Shown here: one piece after another, positions 23,867 through 34,970 of the stretch
Layout of the letters: each line of letters begins with the position of its first letter
Numbering within the stretch: position 1 is the stretch's first letter
Origin: Patiria miniata
Lineage: Eukaryota; Echinodermata; Asteroidea; Valvatida; Asterinidae
Reading direction: 5' to 3'
NCBI RefSeq assembly: GCF_015706575.1
Contig: NW_024037076.1
Location: forward strand, 9,024,777 to 9,088,776
Length of the DNA: 64,000 bases
Translations under genes and position numbers: made by a program
Notes under the pieces: generated by a model
Database searches by the model: none
Seen by the model: only the letters and a program-made list of their open reading frames with translations
What the model was told of the DNA's origin: nothing

Positions 23867-24885
23867 TTAAATAATTCAGAAAATAGCAACTGGGCAGACC
23901 GTTGTTTGCAAGCAATGAATGAGTATAAGCACAGCGGCTCTTACATGAACACCCGAGACGCATAAGTTATTGTTGGGCACATGCGTTGTGTGTTGGGGTC
24001 AACGATACCTGTTTCACCTGTTAAATATTCAACAATGTAATTATTCACGACTATTTTATGAAACATATTTCATGGTGAATCGGTATGGTCCGTAGGGTCG
24101 TTTCAGAATCGGTGTCAGATAGAATTCGGACCCCTGTTAAATTTGATCTATAATGGACTCGCAACCTCACACGTGCCTGTGATTTTTGTTCCATGCACTG
24201 AGACATGCGCAGTACGATTGTTATGAGTCCGTATTTAATAGACTTCATTCACGAGTCGGCCATATTAAGCTGAAAGCGAGGTTAGCCCTTCAATTTTGGA
24301 ACTTGCAAGTGGAAATGAAAGCAATGAAATAAACGTTCATTACACATTAATACCAGTCTGCTCTGATAAATAATTTTATAATTTGTTATTAACATACCCT
24401 AAAGTTTAAGCTACATTTAAAAAAAACCTGAAAGTGAGGCTCGGAACACACTCCAATCATAAAATAGTCTGGCACCAGCCCATCGAACAGTTCACAATTC
24501 ACGCAATATATTCAGGGAACACGATCGGAAATGGCTTCCTCGTGAAATTGTATTGACTCCTGTATGCAATAACGGAGTCTTTGGGGTGATGAAATCGAAC
24601 TCTGTCAGGGAATGATAAGGATCGTGTCCCTAAGCAATACACCTTGCGACAATTGCGTCATTCCGAGCTAAAAGCCACACGAGCCGTGGAATGGAATTCA
24701 GCTTCCTTTTAGCTCAAATTTCTTCAGTATGGTTTAGGGGAAATTGTATATATCAGGTTTGAAAAAATGAGGTGTTTATTTTACAGTTTTCAGTTGTACA
24801 ACGTTTTGTGTTATTTTTTTAAATATTTTGTTCAGTCCCTTATCTTCGGACACGCGGTATCCACAGGTGTTTTAAAGGCAGTTAT

Positions 24886-25142
24886 CATGGGCGTCGCGAG
24901 GGGGGGGGGGGGGGGAGGGGGGCAGGGAGGGCGCTCCCCCCCCCCTCTCTGACAAACAACAACAACAAAAATGGCGCGAAGTCATATTGCTGTTAATTTA
25001 ATGGGTTGGGGGAGGCAAATGTCCCTGTCCACCCTTAAAAAAAGATGAATCGGGAAAATACTGGAAATTATAGGGATTTTGGGGAAAAAAACATGTGCTT
25101 TGCCCCCCCCCCCCCTTAAAAAAAATGCTGGCGACGCCCATA
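24886..25142. mobile_element. hAT-type MITE with 8-bp target duplication
   Basis: 257 bp with inverted ends ATGGGCGTCGC and GCGACGCCCAT. It is flanked by GCAGTTAT (24878-24885) and GCAGTTTT (25143-25150), 8-bp direct repeats differing at one base. The interior has G and C homopolymer runs. Open frames across it are chance. 23871-24877 holds nothing recognised. Confidence 0.8.
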
Positions 25143-25150
25143 GCAGTTTT

Positions 25151-28100
25151 AGTATGTACATAAAAAAACACCTGCCATTTGGGACGTACAAGAATTTGAT
25201 TGGCAGCTGGTGTAGGAATTACCTTTTTCAAGATAAGTTACCAACTTTAAGCCTTGTACAATATGCCTTTGTGATCTGTACTGAGAGAAAAAAAAGGTCA
25301 GCACTACTCAGACGAGACAAGCTAAACTAGCGTAAATCTCGTGTTTCAAATTACGAATACATTTGAGGCGCTCGAAAACTGATGCCTCGGGCCACAGTTT
25401 AAGTCAGCTTCGTCGGCGCGACGTGTCCAAGGTCCAGGAAGAGGCCGTGTGGATTGCCTTACACACCTTTGGTAGTTTTACGTTTCTCGGTCACATTTGA
25501 GTATTCAATGTTATTTTAAAGTCCCTTTTAGTCGATTTTATTCGGAAATGTGTCCCCCCACCAAAAAAAACATGAAAATACGTACTCTGTGGTCATTTAT
25601 CAACGATATGACCGTTAATGGTTAAAACCTTTCCATGTTGAGTTGTCAGTTGACGCAAATGCATTTCAGCATTAGTTCAATTTTATTACCCTTCCTAAAT
25701 TGAGTGAAAGCAGCGACGAAACCATTAAGGGTTATAAAATGTGTCCCTGAGAATACAGCGGGTTGACCACGATGGCGCATCGACGTCTTTTGTTTTTGTT
25801 AAGCAGCTGAAGGTATATTATAATTAATCAAAACAAAGTGAAATTCAGAGTGTGCTTTTTCAGCATTATTTTGTTATGTTCAGGAGAAGCTGTGTCTTGC
25901 GTGTTATGCTTGAGTAAAATATGTCTACGGTTATTCAGTGTCTTTCTTATCCTGTACAATCCACTTTTTTAAGGTCAGAACCCTTTCAAAGGTATTTTTT
26001 TATTTTCCTCTGCGGAGAATACATTGTTGGGGATTGGCTGACGATATGAAATTGGCATTTGTTTGACTTCTACGCTATTTAAACTCCATTGTGAATAAAC
26101 TGATAGATTTGTAAAGTTGAATTGTTCTGCATTGTACATGCCCCTCAGTAGGTTCGAATGGTAAGGTGAAGTGTTCATGGTGTTTTTTTGTTTGTAATCG
26201 GATTAACTTCTTTTGGATGGCTGTATAGGTTAAAAACAGGCATGCGTAAGATGGGTATGTTCATGCTAGCCAGGATGCCCCCCTTCAATAGCAAAAACAT
26301 TGTGCTAGCTGTTGTTCAGATAAATCGCCATGGGTAGAAGCGTTGTACAACAAAGTACCAAAGTGTGACGTTATTTAGAATTAGAACGTGAAGTGTAAAC
26401 GAATGGAGTACGATCGCGTGTTGGTTCACGGGCTGAATCACGCGCTAACGTCTTTTACACACATTTTGTGTGCGTGATGTATTTGCTTCGGTACTCTATA
26501 GCATGCACAATAGTTTCTCCTTTGAAGGGGGCCGCGTGAAAGTACAGTGATCACATTCGTTTATATTAGAGTTGCAACCTTAAAACAAATCATATTGTAC
26601 AAGGTCACCGTTTTGTAGTCAGTCCCAGGACTGGCCAGGAGAATCATAGTTTTAAGAGAAAAACGGAATACTGATTGGAAGTGGTATAACATTGATACTG
26701 AATCGTCGAGCTCGAAAAAGGAGCCATTTTATTTAAGGAGGTTTTGAAATCGGGTGTTTTAAAATAAATATATAATATATGATATATAATAGCCTGACTT
26801 GAATGAAGGAGGTATTTATATATAAATTCACAAAATATCCTATTGTATGATAAAGCATCTTTATTTTAGTACCTGTTTGTGACTGACCGACAAGTTATTT
26901 GTCTGGTGCTTGAAAAGCTGATGTTAAATGAACATATATGTATGCCTTGCTATTAACTATAATGAATAAATGGATTATAATAACGGGTGTCATGCTTTCC
27001 TCTGAGTCATTTAATTTTATGTTTAAATCGTATTTCTGGGCATTATAAAAAGAATAATTATTTTCTTCCTATTAACACAACCTTTTTTAAGGGGGTGGGG
27101 TAGAGTCGTTCCTCTTTAGATGGGCAGGGGGGCCGGGGGCTGGCCCCGTCCAATTAATTTGGCCGGCATTAACACACGTGCCATGTGAAGTGTCTTCGGC
27201 TGCTATCACCGGTGCATAATCTAATTGCAAGCAATGGGTGATTATCGTACGCTGCCTCATTACGTTGCTCGAATCCATTCCGTCGCAGGGGGCGGTATAA
27301 TATCATAGAGGGGATCGTTTTTTGGCTACGTAAACAAGTTATTGTCCTATTCCCCAGGATGGTTTGTTTTTTACTACGCGAATGTCATGATGAGCTCTCG
27401 GATATGCGAGATTTAACAAAAAATAGCTAAATCTAAAAACTTGACTTTACACCCTCTTAAAATGATTAATCTACGGGGGGAAGGCAATGGAACTCGGGTA
27501 ACGATCGCCAAACCATAATTTCATCGATTTAAGCCCACATGTACGCCTACCATGCACATATACAATATATCAGGGAATGATAACGTTTTATTGATGTGTA
27601 CCTCACCTTAGAATCGCCAAGATCGTCATGTCCTGGAACAAGCCTGGCCTGTACAAATCGCCCAGTTCCTCACGAGATTGCTTATAAATATCCATCATTA
27701 AATAGAAAATCCCGTCATGCTTCTGTTCCCCACGGGAACAGGAAAGGGTCCATAGGTGTGAGGGGTGAAATCCTGCTAATAATTTTTCTCTGTCTCTGGC
27801 GTTGTCAAATATTCACGACCGGTTTTGGTAGCCACTGTTTAACAACTAGATGCAGAGGGTGTCACGCGCTATGTGAATTCTTATCGCTGTTGCTTATGGA
27901 AAGCTTGCTTTCCGGACCTACGGTGAATTGACGTGACAAGTAACCATAATAGCCAATCACCAAGTGCAATCTCACGAAGGCAGTGCTAACATGTGACAAT
28001 GGCTTGATATCAAAACAGAGCGTTATGGTTTCTCATTCTAAATTAGATGATTCAGCTTGATGTTTAATTAATTTAACGGTGCTTTGACTGATTTGTACTT

Positions 28101-28379
28101 ATACCAATTTAGTTCTGCTCTTTTACTTTTTCCTAAATCTGCATCTTCTATTTTATAGAATTTAGGTTGAGAACGTATATTGTTGCTTGCCTTGTTGATA
28201 TTATTTAACAAAAATGATGTTTCATAACATCCGAAAAGGACTGTTGGGAACAGCAAACAGATTAAAGGCCCGATCTGGAGATGTATTTGCGGACAGACGA
28301 TGGAGGCAGTGTTGACAAACCAATTTTAAAAATCCCTGCATCTTTCCACACCTTTCCCACCTAATCCTCCTTTTGTGTT
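25151..28379. other. non-coding, about 3.2 kb
   Basis: AT-rich intergenic DNA. No exon with paired splice sites, no recognised repeat family and no RNA gene. Short TA-rich stretch near 26770. Confidence 0.45.
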
Positions 28380-28500
28380 TCTTCTTTCAGCCCTGCATGT
28401 TTGTGTGCACCCCCATGTTAATGTATGTACCTCTGTCATTTCTGTTTTAGCCTCTGAAGAAGAACTTGCTAAGTTCGCAACGTCAGGCAACACTAGTTTT
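28380..28500 (+). mobile_element. possible retroelement 3' tail
   Basis: Contains cctctgaagaagaacttgct then aagttcgcaacgtcaggc. This ctgaagaag, short hairpin, then cgaaacgt style of sequence is common in 3' regions of Penelope-like and related elements. No coding part is attached, so the call rests on resemblance only. Confidence 0.3.
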
Positions 28501-29416
28501 TAGATTTTTTTCAATTTTAAAAATCATTAGTCTGTCTTTTTAAGATATCCGTAGGCCAGAAAGTCGAAGAAGTTTTAGATGGAGGTGAGAATTTGTGTGC
28601 GTCGAGATACAAAGAGTATTAAATGGCTGCGGTATACAACTTCCAAACAAATAAAGCACAGTGGGTTCAATATTCCCTAAAAAAAATTCGACTTGTTTTT
28701 GTCCATGGAGCAAATGGACCTAGTAATCTTCCCGGCGCGTTTCCTCGCCTATGCAGAAAAATTGTTTTTAACGTACGCGTTCAGTCATTTAGTTTAAGAG
28801 ATTAAATTTCCCGTTGTAAAGTAACAGTACCTTAGCTTCATCGTTAAGCGCTGCTGCACTATGCTGGGACTATCTTCAAAGTTCAGGTTGTGCATCTTCG
28901 TACAGGTTCAAGGCATGCGTTCACGCGGAGGATTAGGGCTTAGGGTGCCGCCTTGTTACTCCCTAGCTCTCTGCTTTGACATAGTGCCTTGCCCTCCGGG
29001 GTTATATGGATGGATAGGGAAGTAAGTGTGTATTGGCTGGGAACGCCGAGATCCCAGAAGAGTCCTATTAGGGATCATTATGAGTTCATTGCGATGGCTC
29101 ATCCGCTGAACGCTTGGTCATCGCATACGTTTTGGAAGTTTTTATCCTCTATTTTGTTTTACCATGGTTTAGTTTGTAATTTTACATCTGCTAGGCGAGG
29201 CTATGGTAATACAACTTCTGTAAAACAAAACAAAGGTGTACTTATGAATTAATTTCACTACAAATGTATATACATGTACTTAAAAAGTACTGTAAATAAT
29301 CAGAACAAAGTTAAGTTCAAATTTGTATGAAAGGTTTTGTGAAGTCCAGTATCGACAAGCTTGGTGTGGGCATTTCTACACCACACAGGTGCCCAGTACT
29401 TTGCGGGAGCGTACAC

Positions 29417-29945
29417 AGTTTAGGGGCTAGACGTTGTTATTGTACGCGATAATCCGCCGCAGCGATAACCCGCCGCCGCGAGAGGGCGCTATCACGACCA
29501 ACCAATATCACCCACGACTCCGTCGGAACAACATCTAGGCCAGCTCGTACTGGTTGTGTAATGCGCTCGCACCTGTTTGGCCTAATTATGCAGCGCGCAT
29601 TCAAACAAATTCATAGTAGTTCCAAAGCAAGCTCTTAAATGTCTTCCAGTAATGTGAAAGATGCAGCAATACGCTTGTGCAACTTCACGGTTCAGCTCTT
29701 TTGTTGGGTTGTGGTATGTGTGGGACTGAAAATGAACAGTTATTGCCTGCTGAAGTCGCGCATGCGCACTAGTTTCCCCCATTTTGCTGGGGGAGATTTT
29801 AGGAGTTGGCCTCGACGTTGTTCGGACTGGTTCTTCGGCGAAATTGGTTGGTCGTCATAGCGCCCACTCGCGGCGGCGGGCATTGGTGCAGCGGGTTATC
29901 ATTATTTATCGTGAATTAAACCATATGTCTAGCTTCTATACTAAA
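29417..29945. mobile_element. non-autonomous DNA transposon with long TIRs and 8-bp target repeat
   Basis: Perfect 8-bp direct repeats GCGTACAC flank it (29409-29416 and 29946-29953). The arms, roughly 130-150 bp, are inverted and imperfect. They share GCTAGAC, GATAACCCGC, CCGCCGCCGCGAG and gacgaccaaccaat in order. An 8-bp duplication fits hAT-like elements, although the extreme ends match poorly. The ~270-bp centre has no transposase. 28501-29408 holds no gene. Confidence 0.8.
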
Positions 29946-29953
29946 GCGTACAC

Positions 29954-30950
29954 ATAGATGAAGATGTGCGGAGTGTTGTATAGCACTGGCTCCCCCAACT
30001 GGTTCTGTAGTTAAACGCTGTGAAGCGAGGGGCGGGTAATTTGCATCATCCTCGTCCCTAGTGCTTACTTTATTACCAACCTCGTTTCCAATAGTAAGCC
30101 CTGGACAGGAAACTTTCTTCCTGTATCCTGATTCGATACCGCAATTGGCTAGTAATGGATTTTTTTCGTGTACTTAGTGCTATTATTCACAACAATCATT
30201 CGTCCACGCCTTCTCGAAAATACTAATTTCCTTTCCAATTTGCTTATATTAATATGGGATATGATGCTGCTTGTTGTCTCGATAAGATCGTAACAGTTTA
30301 ATTTAAAAATCGTGTTTTCGTAACTCACGCCGTGTTCGCGCTGCGACGAATTGACTCCTGTTTTTACCCCAGACACCGCATACAAAAACAAACGCTAATG
30401 TAACGCATATCCAGCTACCAGACTGTTCCTCATTTGCATACGTGTTCAAAAATCTTGCACATGCAAATGATCCAATACCAGGGTGAGAGAGCAGGTAGTG
30501 GGATTGGCGCATACTGTTCGACACCCTGGGGACGAGTTTGGGTTTGAATCTTATTATCCCAACAAATTAGAGTCGCTGACTCGAACAGAAACACGAAACC
30601 ACTGTTTCTTCTTCCAGGGTTTATTTTTCCAATTTCTTCTAGCCTTGTCCAAGATCCAAAACATGTTATTTAGTTCCCAGGCGTTTCCCCAAATAACAAC
30701 TTCCTCGGCCTCCTAAAGTGCCGGCCACCTGTGGCCTGACCCGGTGACCTCTGCCCGTTTGAATGATGCACATTTTATTTTTAGAACTTGGTACGTCGGA
30801 CTGACTGGTTGTGTTAGTTAGCGCCCTCTATTGATTATTTTTGCTTCGTAAAAATATAGGCCCCTCAAAATAATTTCACCACAGTTCCAGAAAGGCGGCA
30901 AATAAGCCCCCCCCCCCCCCCCCCCCCGTCAGTCACTTTGTCACGAAGGC
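29954..30950. other. non-coding; poly-C run and a weak tRNA-like stretch
   Basis: A C run lies at 30907-30927. The sequence at 30481-30550 hints at a SINE head (gggtttgaatc) but lacks a clear A box. Confidence 0.4.
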
Positions 30951-30954
30951 TCGA

Positions 30955-31182
30955 GAGATGTTGTCGATATGAGCGTGCTATCCAGCTTCACTCTCAGATC
31001 TGTTGGTGTTGCTTGGAAGGCGAGGCATCTGTTGTTGATAGATGATGTTGATGTTCGGCTCACGCTTGGCCTCCACGTTGTTCAAGTGGAAAGATGCAGA
31101 CATGATCTTGCCTTCACTTAGTTTCAGTGCTAAAAGTAGGTGGTGGGAGTGTGCATGTCCTTGCTGAGTGCGTCCTCAGATG
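30955..31182 (-). pseudogene. non-LTR reverse transcriptase relic, C-terminal part
   Basis: On the minus strand, translation with a few frame shifts gives LKLSEGKIMSASFHLNN.EAKRE followed by the equivalent of LRVKLDSTL. This is the thumb-side region of jockey/CR1-like non-LTR reverse transcriptases. Stops and shifts show it is dead. It continues the relic at 31730-31870, but the central palm with the catalytic FADD/YADD is missing and the inverted array at 31183-31719 sits in its place. Confidence 0.65.
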
Positions 31183-31719
31183 ATAAGGTTCGATAGTCCG
31201 AATACGGTAGGGTTCGATAGTCCGAATTGACAATAAGGTTCGATAGTCCGAATTGAGAATAAGGTTCAATAGTCCGAATGGGCAATACGGTTCGTTAGTC
31301 TGACTGTTCGGACTATCGGACCTTACTGTTGATTCGGACTATCGGACCTTAGTGTTGTCGATTCGGACTATATCGGACCTTATTGTCGATTCGGACTATC
31401 GGACCTTATAGTCTTTTTCGGACTATCGGACCTTATTGTCAATTCGGAATAATGAACCTTCGGACTATCGAACCTTTTTTTCGTTTCGGACTATAAAACC
31501 TTCGGACTAATTAACCTTATTCTAAATTCGGACTACCGAACCTTCGGATAAATGAACCTTCGGACTAATGAACCTTCGGATTAATGAACCTTCGGACTAT
31601 TGCATCAAATGTTCGGATTAACCAACCTTATTTCATTTGCGGACTCACGAACCCCCTCTTACGGACATTTTGTGCATTCGGACTATCGAACCGTCGGACT
31701 AAAGAAACTTCGGACTCTG
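31183..31719. repeat. inverted minisatellite, unit about 26-30 bp
   Basis: The left third carries AAGGTTCGATAGTCCGAA units at 31184, 31209, 31232 and 31260. From about 31304 the same unit runs inverted as TTCGGACTATCGGACCTT, decaying to the right into shorter TTCGGACTAATGAACC forms as far as about 31719. The whole is a foldback structure with unequal arms (about 120 and 415 bp). It separates two pieces of one reverse transcriptase relic. Confidence 0.85.
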
Positions 31720-31729
31720 GTGGCCCCCG

Positions 31730-31870
31730 GTATAAGGTAGGTTCAGGAGTAGGGGGCTAGGACAGAGCCTTGGGGGACGCCATTTTTCAGCTGGCGTGGT
31801 CTACTCAGTTGTCCATTGTAGGCTGTTCTACGGCACGCAAACCTAATTATTGTCCTTATTATTGTAATTT
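31730..31870 (-). pseudogene. non-LTR reverse transcriptase relic, NGVPQGSVLAP block
   Basis: The minus strand reads RRTAYNGQLSRPRQ then LKNGVPQGSVLAP with no stop, then ends in a stop next to the inverted array. NGVPQGSVLAP is the conserved block just before the catalytic Asp pair in jockey/CR1-type reverse transcriptases. Orientation and order agree with 30955-31182. Confidence 0.75.
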
Positions 31871-34328
31871 GTGAACAATAATTAATTAAAGGAACATTAA
31901 TCAACGATTGTAGACTTGTCTCCAGTCTCCTAACCTGCCTTTTTTTTCTTTCAATAGTTATTCACATTCGAATGAGACATCTTTCTAAACAATTAGCCAA
32001 TTGTTAGCTTGAAAAAAATCTTAAAATTCGAAATATTTGCGGCCCAACTACACTACTCAAAGGCCGGATCTGATTTTCTACGGAAGGGCAATAGGGAAAA
32101 AACATTTTGGGTTGCAGACAACCAACGCAGAAAAGTCAAGTTTTTTGGAATAAAACACTCAAAGTTCAGAATTCGTTGGGAAAAAGCTAAAATGTTGATG
32201 TAGAGCACAAACAGAGCATCTTCAAGACAGATGATTCGTTCCCGTTATAAGAAGCAAAGCACTCTTCATCTCTTGACAAGATTCTGAAAAAGCTGCTAAC
32301 AGATACTACAATACAACTGATTTTATGGGACCAGTGGCGTTGTTGTACAGGATCAGAATAGGTCTATGATATAATGGAGGCTCTCAGGAACACGAGTTCG
32401 GTGCACTTATTGCGATGGCCTTCAATGCATACAGCAGCAAAAACTAGAAAGTACTCAGAGAGCGCAAACCTGTGCCAATGCTAAACAATTCCTCGCCATA
32501 TTGCCAGTACACCCCCCCCCAAAAAAAACCCCGCATAAACGGTGAAGAATCCTTTGAACAAATGCTAGATCCAGACTTCCAAAATCTAATCGATTTGTAC
32601 TTTTACCAAGGACCACCCCTACAAACATGTTCATGCTATTACTTGTCATAAATGGCATACTTTCGTACACATTGTCACTGTTTTGGGCCAATAAAGAGTA
32701 TGACTGGATTGCTAAGGAATTTCTGTCATGATTAGTCATTATTTGAGCGACAGGTGCTCTGTATTTTTTGAGTTAGAAAACAAAGTATTTGGGGAGAATT
32801 TCTATTTTGGTTGAGTGTATTATTACATGACACGCTAAAGCGTTCTCCAGATAATTTATTTTGGGCGATTAAGCTTCTCCGTGTGCAGATGGCTTGGTTT
32901 ATGTTAAAATGACGTCACAATTACGACCCGGACAGGCAGAAATGTCGAGAAAAGTAAGAGGTCAAATAAAACAACTCTACACATCCCCTGTCCATCCATC
33001 CTAATGTATGCTTCATCTTTAATATTGGGGTGGTTCAGCCTCGATCCATATGGTGGCAACGGTACCTGCCAAAGGACCGGATTTTCGTCTGTAAACACCG
33101 CTTGGACTGTCTTTTGATGATCGGCGTTCCAAGAATGGCCCGTTTTTGCGGCATATACAGAAAACTCCCACACGACCGTCAGGCTAGGCAAACTCACCAC
33201 ACGACCACAGCCACGGCAACATGCATTGTACGTACTCCACGTACGTCAGTGAAATATGACACCAGTGTCAACTTGGTCTGAGCGTGCGCACATAAATTAT
33301 GATAATGGCCACCCGAAATCCCGCGGGAGAACGCTGTACGCACGCGTTTGTGACGTCACTACGCAAAAACGCGCACGAACTTTCCACGCGTAAAAACGAA
33401 CCTCAAAGTCCTGCTTTATCATTCCAAAAATGTTTTTTTCCAGCAAATTTGCCTTGGCTGACCTAGTAGTCCATTAATTATTGTAATTTTTCCATTTTAT
33501 GAGAACTGAGCTAATATTTTTTGCACTCGACCAGAAGTTGATCTCGTTCGCGTATTTCACGCTTTTCATGAGAAGCTTGCGTGTAATTGTATAGGGAACT
33601 TACCTGCGTGCTAAAGCATAGGCAGATTCACGAGTGTTTAAGCAGTTCCGTGAAATTTTTTATTGTTGCACCTGGTAGACTGTTAAATTACAAGATAATC
33701 CTTTTTTTATGAAAAGTAGCAATGGTATTCAGTAGACCTATTCCTCATTTAAATTATTATAATTATTTCATTGAATTTTCTCTTTCCATCCCTTTCTTTT
33801 TGAAAGCCCTAGTTTCAATTTCAGTTTTAAACACCGACCAGTTTTAGTGTTTTGCTTTTTGTTCTTTCAACAAAATAATTTGTAAAAAAAAACACTTTTA
33901 TTCGAAAATCACTAGAATGAAAAATTAAATCCTTGCTGCAATCCTAATTTCGAATCCAATATAACAGCCGATGTTACTAGACCCAAGCATTTTTGTCTTA
34001 TAACCATACTGCAATTTTTGTTCACTACATGTATACTGCAATATCAATTTAATCAGGAGATATTTTGTCTTAATAAACAATTAAAGTCTCTAGTTTCGCA
34101 TTGGCTTGATGATACATGTACTTGGTTGTCAGCAGAAGCCATGTAATTCTATTCTAAGACTAAGTCGGTAAACTTACTTTTGATTTCTTCTGACTACTTC
34201 TGAGTACATTTGTTAATGGTTACATTTCTGTTTAATGCATGTCTAGTCTCCATTATTAAAATAATTAAAAATCTTTAAAGTATATTAAATAAAAGGATTT
34301 TTTTAATTCAGTTCAAGTCTGGCCATAG
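31871..34328. other. non-coding, about 2.4 kb
   Basis: A 98-codon minus frame at 32904-33200 lacks splice partners and domain. CpG-rich sequence with a TCCCGCGGGA palindrome lies near 33320, possibly promoter-like. Otherwise nothing. Confidence 0.4.
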
Positions 34329-34334
34329 TTTTAT
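34329..34334 (-). terminator. poly(A) signal overlapping the stop codon
   Basis: On the minus strand AATAAA overlaps the TAA of the 34331-34428 exon, which implies a very short 3' UTR. Confidence 0.45.
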
Positions 34335-34428
34335 TCTTCACAGAGTTCTTCATCATGTCTCGTAATGTAGATTCCAAGGTCTGCATCGTCATCAGAAGGA
34401 ACGACAATCAAAACATCTCCATTTACAG
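34331..34428 (-). CDS. terminal exon of small modular gene, acidic C-terminus
   Basis: On the minus strand an excellent acceptor (ccattttttttgcag) is followed by two bases that complete a phase-1 codon and 31 sense codons, then TAA. The peptide has a hydrophobic strand, DVLIVVP, then an acidic run SDDDADLG, then IYITRHDEELCEE. Phase matches the exons at 43682-43786 and 44278-44387, giving a 93-residue protein if no exon is skipped. The 9.25-kb intron in between is large and contains a Gypsy relic, so further exons are possible. I do not recognise the C-terminal piece. Confidence 0.55.
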
Positions 34429-34769
34429 CTGCAAAAAAAATGGAAAAGGAAATAAAGCAAGATTAAAAAATGCAAAACGCAACATTAAAAAGTCTAAAAA
34501 ATATATGACACAAAAATATATTGGAAGAAGGAATAGCCAAGTCATAATCACAAAATTTAATTTGAAATTGAACCAGTTTTCATATTTAATGCACATAACC
34601 AAATCCCTGTTTACCCGCATATTACACCCAAAACTCGACTCCAAAGCGGTGCCTGTCACAAGCGATGTTTGTGGTGGGGTTTCGAGCTCAAATTCCCGGC
34701 ACGGGTGGCCAGCGACGACCGCGTGATGCCGCCGAATGGTGTCAGATTTCTTCCCACGAGCATGACGAG

Positions 34770-34970
34770 TGCGGGCATGCAATGCCTGCCATGTCCTTTA
34801 TAACGTGGTGTGAATGGAGATCGAAGGTTTCTTGACTTCGACGAGACATAAGCAGTACAGAATCTTCGTTTTTGCTGCAAGATTCAGCATTTTGGAACTC
34901 GTTAAGCAGCTTCCCAGTGTGCATTTCTTGATGCTCAACGCGTGTCACATGCGTTTTCAAGCCGAAATGT
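34770..34970 (-). pseudogene. possible degenerate C2H2 zinc-finger fragment
   Basis: The minus strand reads HFGLKTHVTRVEHQEMHTGK, close to the second half and linker of a C2H2 finger (L..H, H, HTGK), but the Cys pair is absent and stops lie upstream. It may be a chance frame or a transposon or gene relic. Confidence 0.22.

Noticed and set aside
30481..30560. Possible tRNA or SINE head (gggtttgaatc)
   Set aside because: The B-box-like match is weak and no A box lies at the right distance.
31183..31719. Regular repeats with spacers, considered as a CRISPR-like array
   Set aside because: Eukaryotic context, irregular spacing, inversion at the centre and gradual unit decay point to a minisatellite.
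32904..33200. 98-codon minus-strand frame with a GTACCG donor-like site
   Set aside because: No matching acceptor, start or recognised family.
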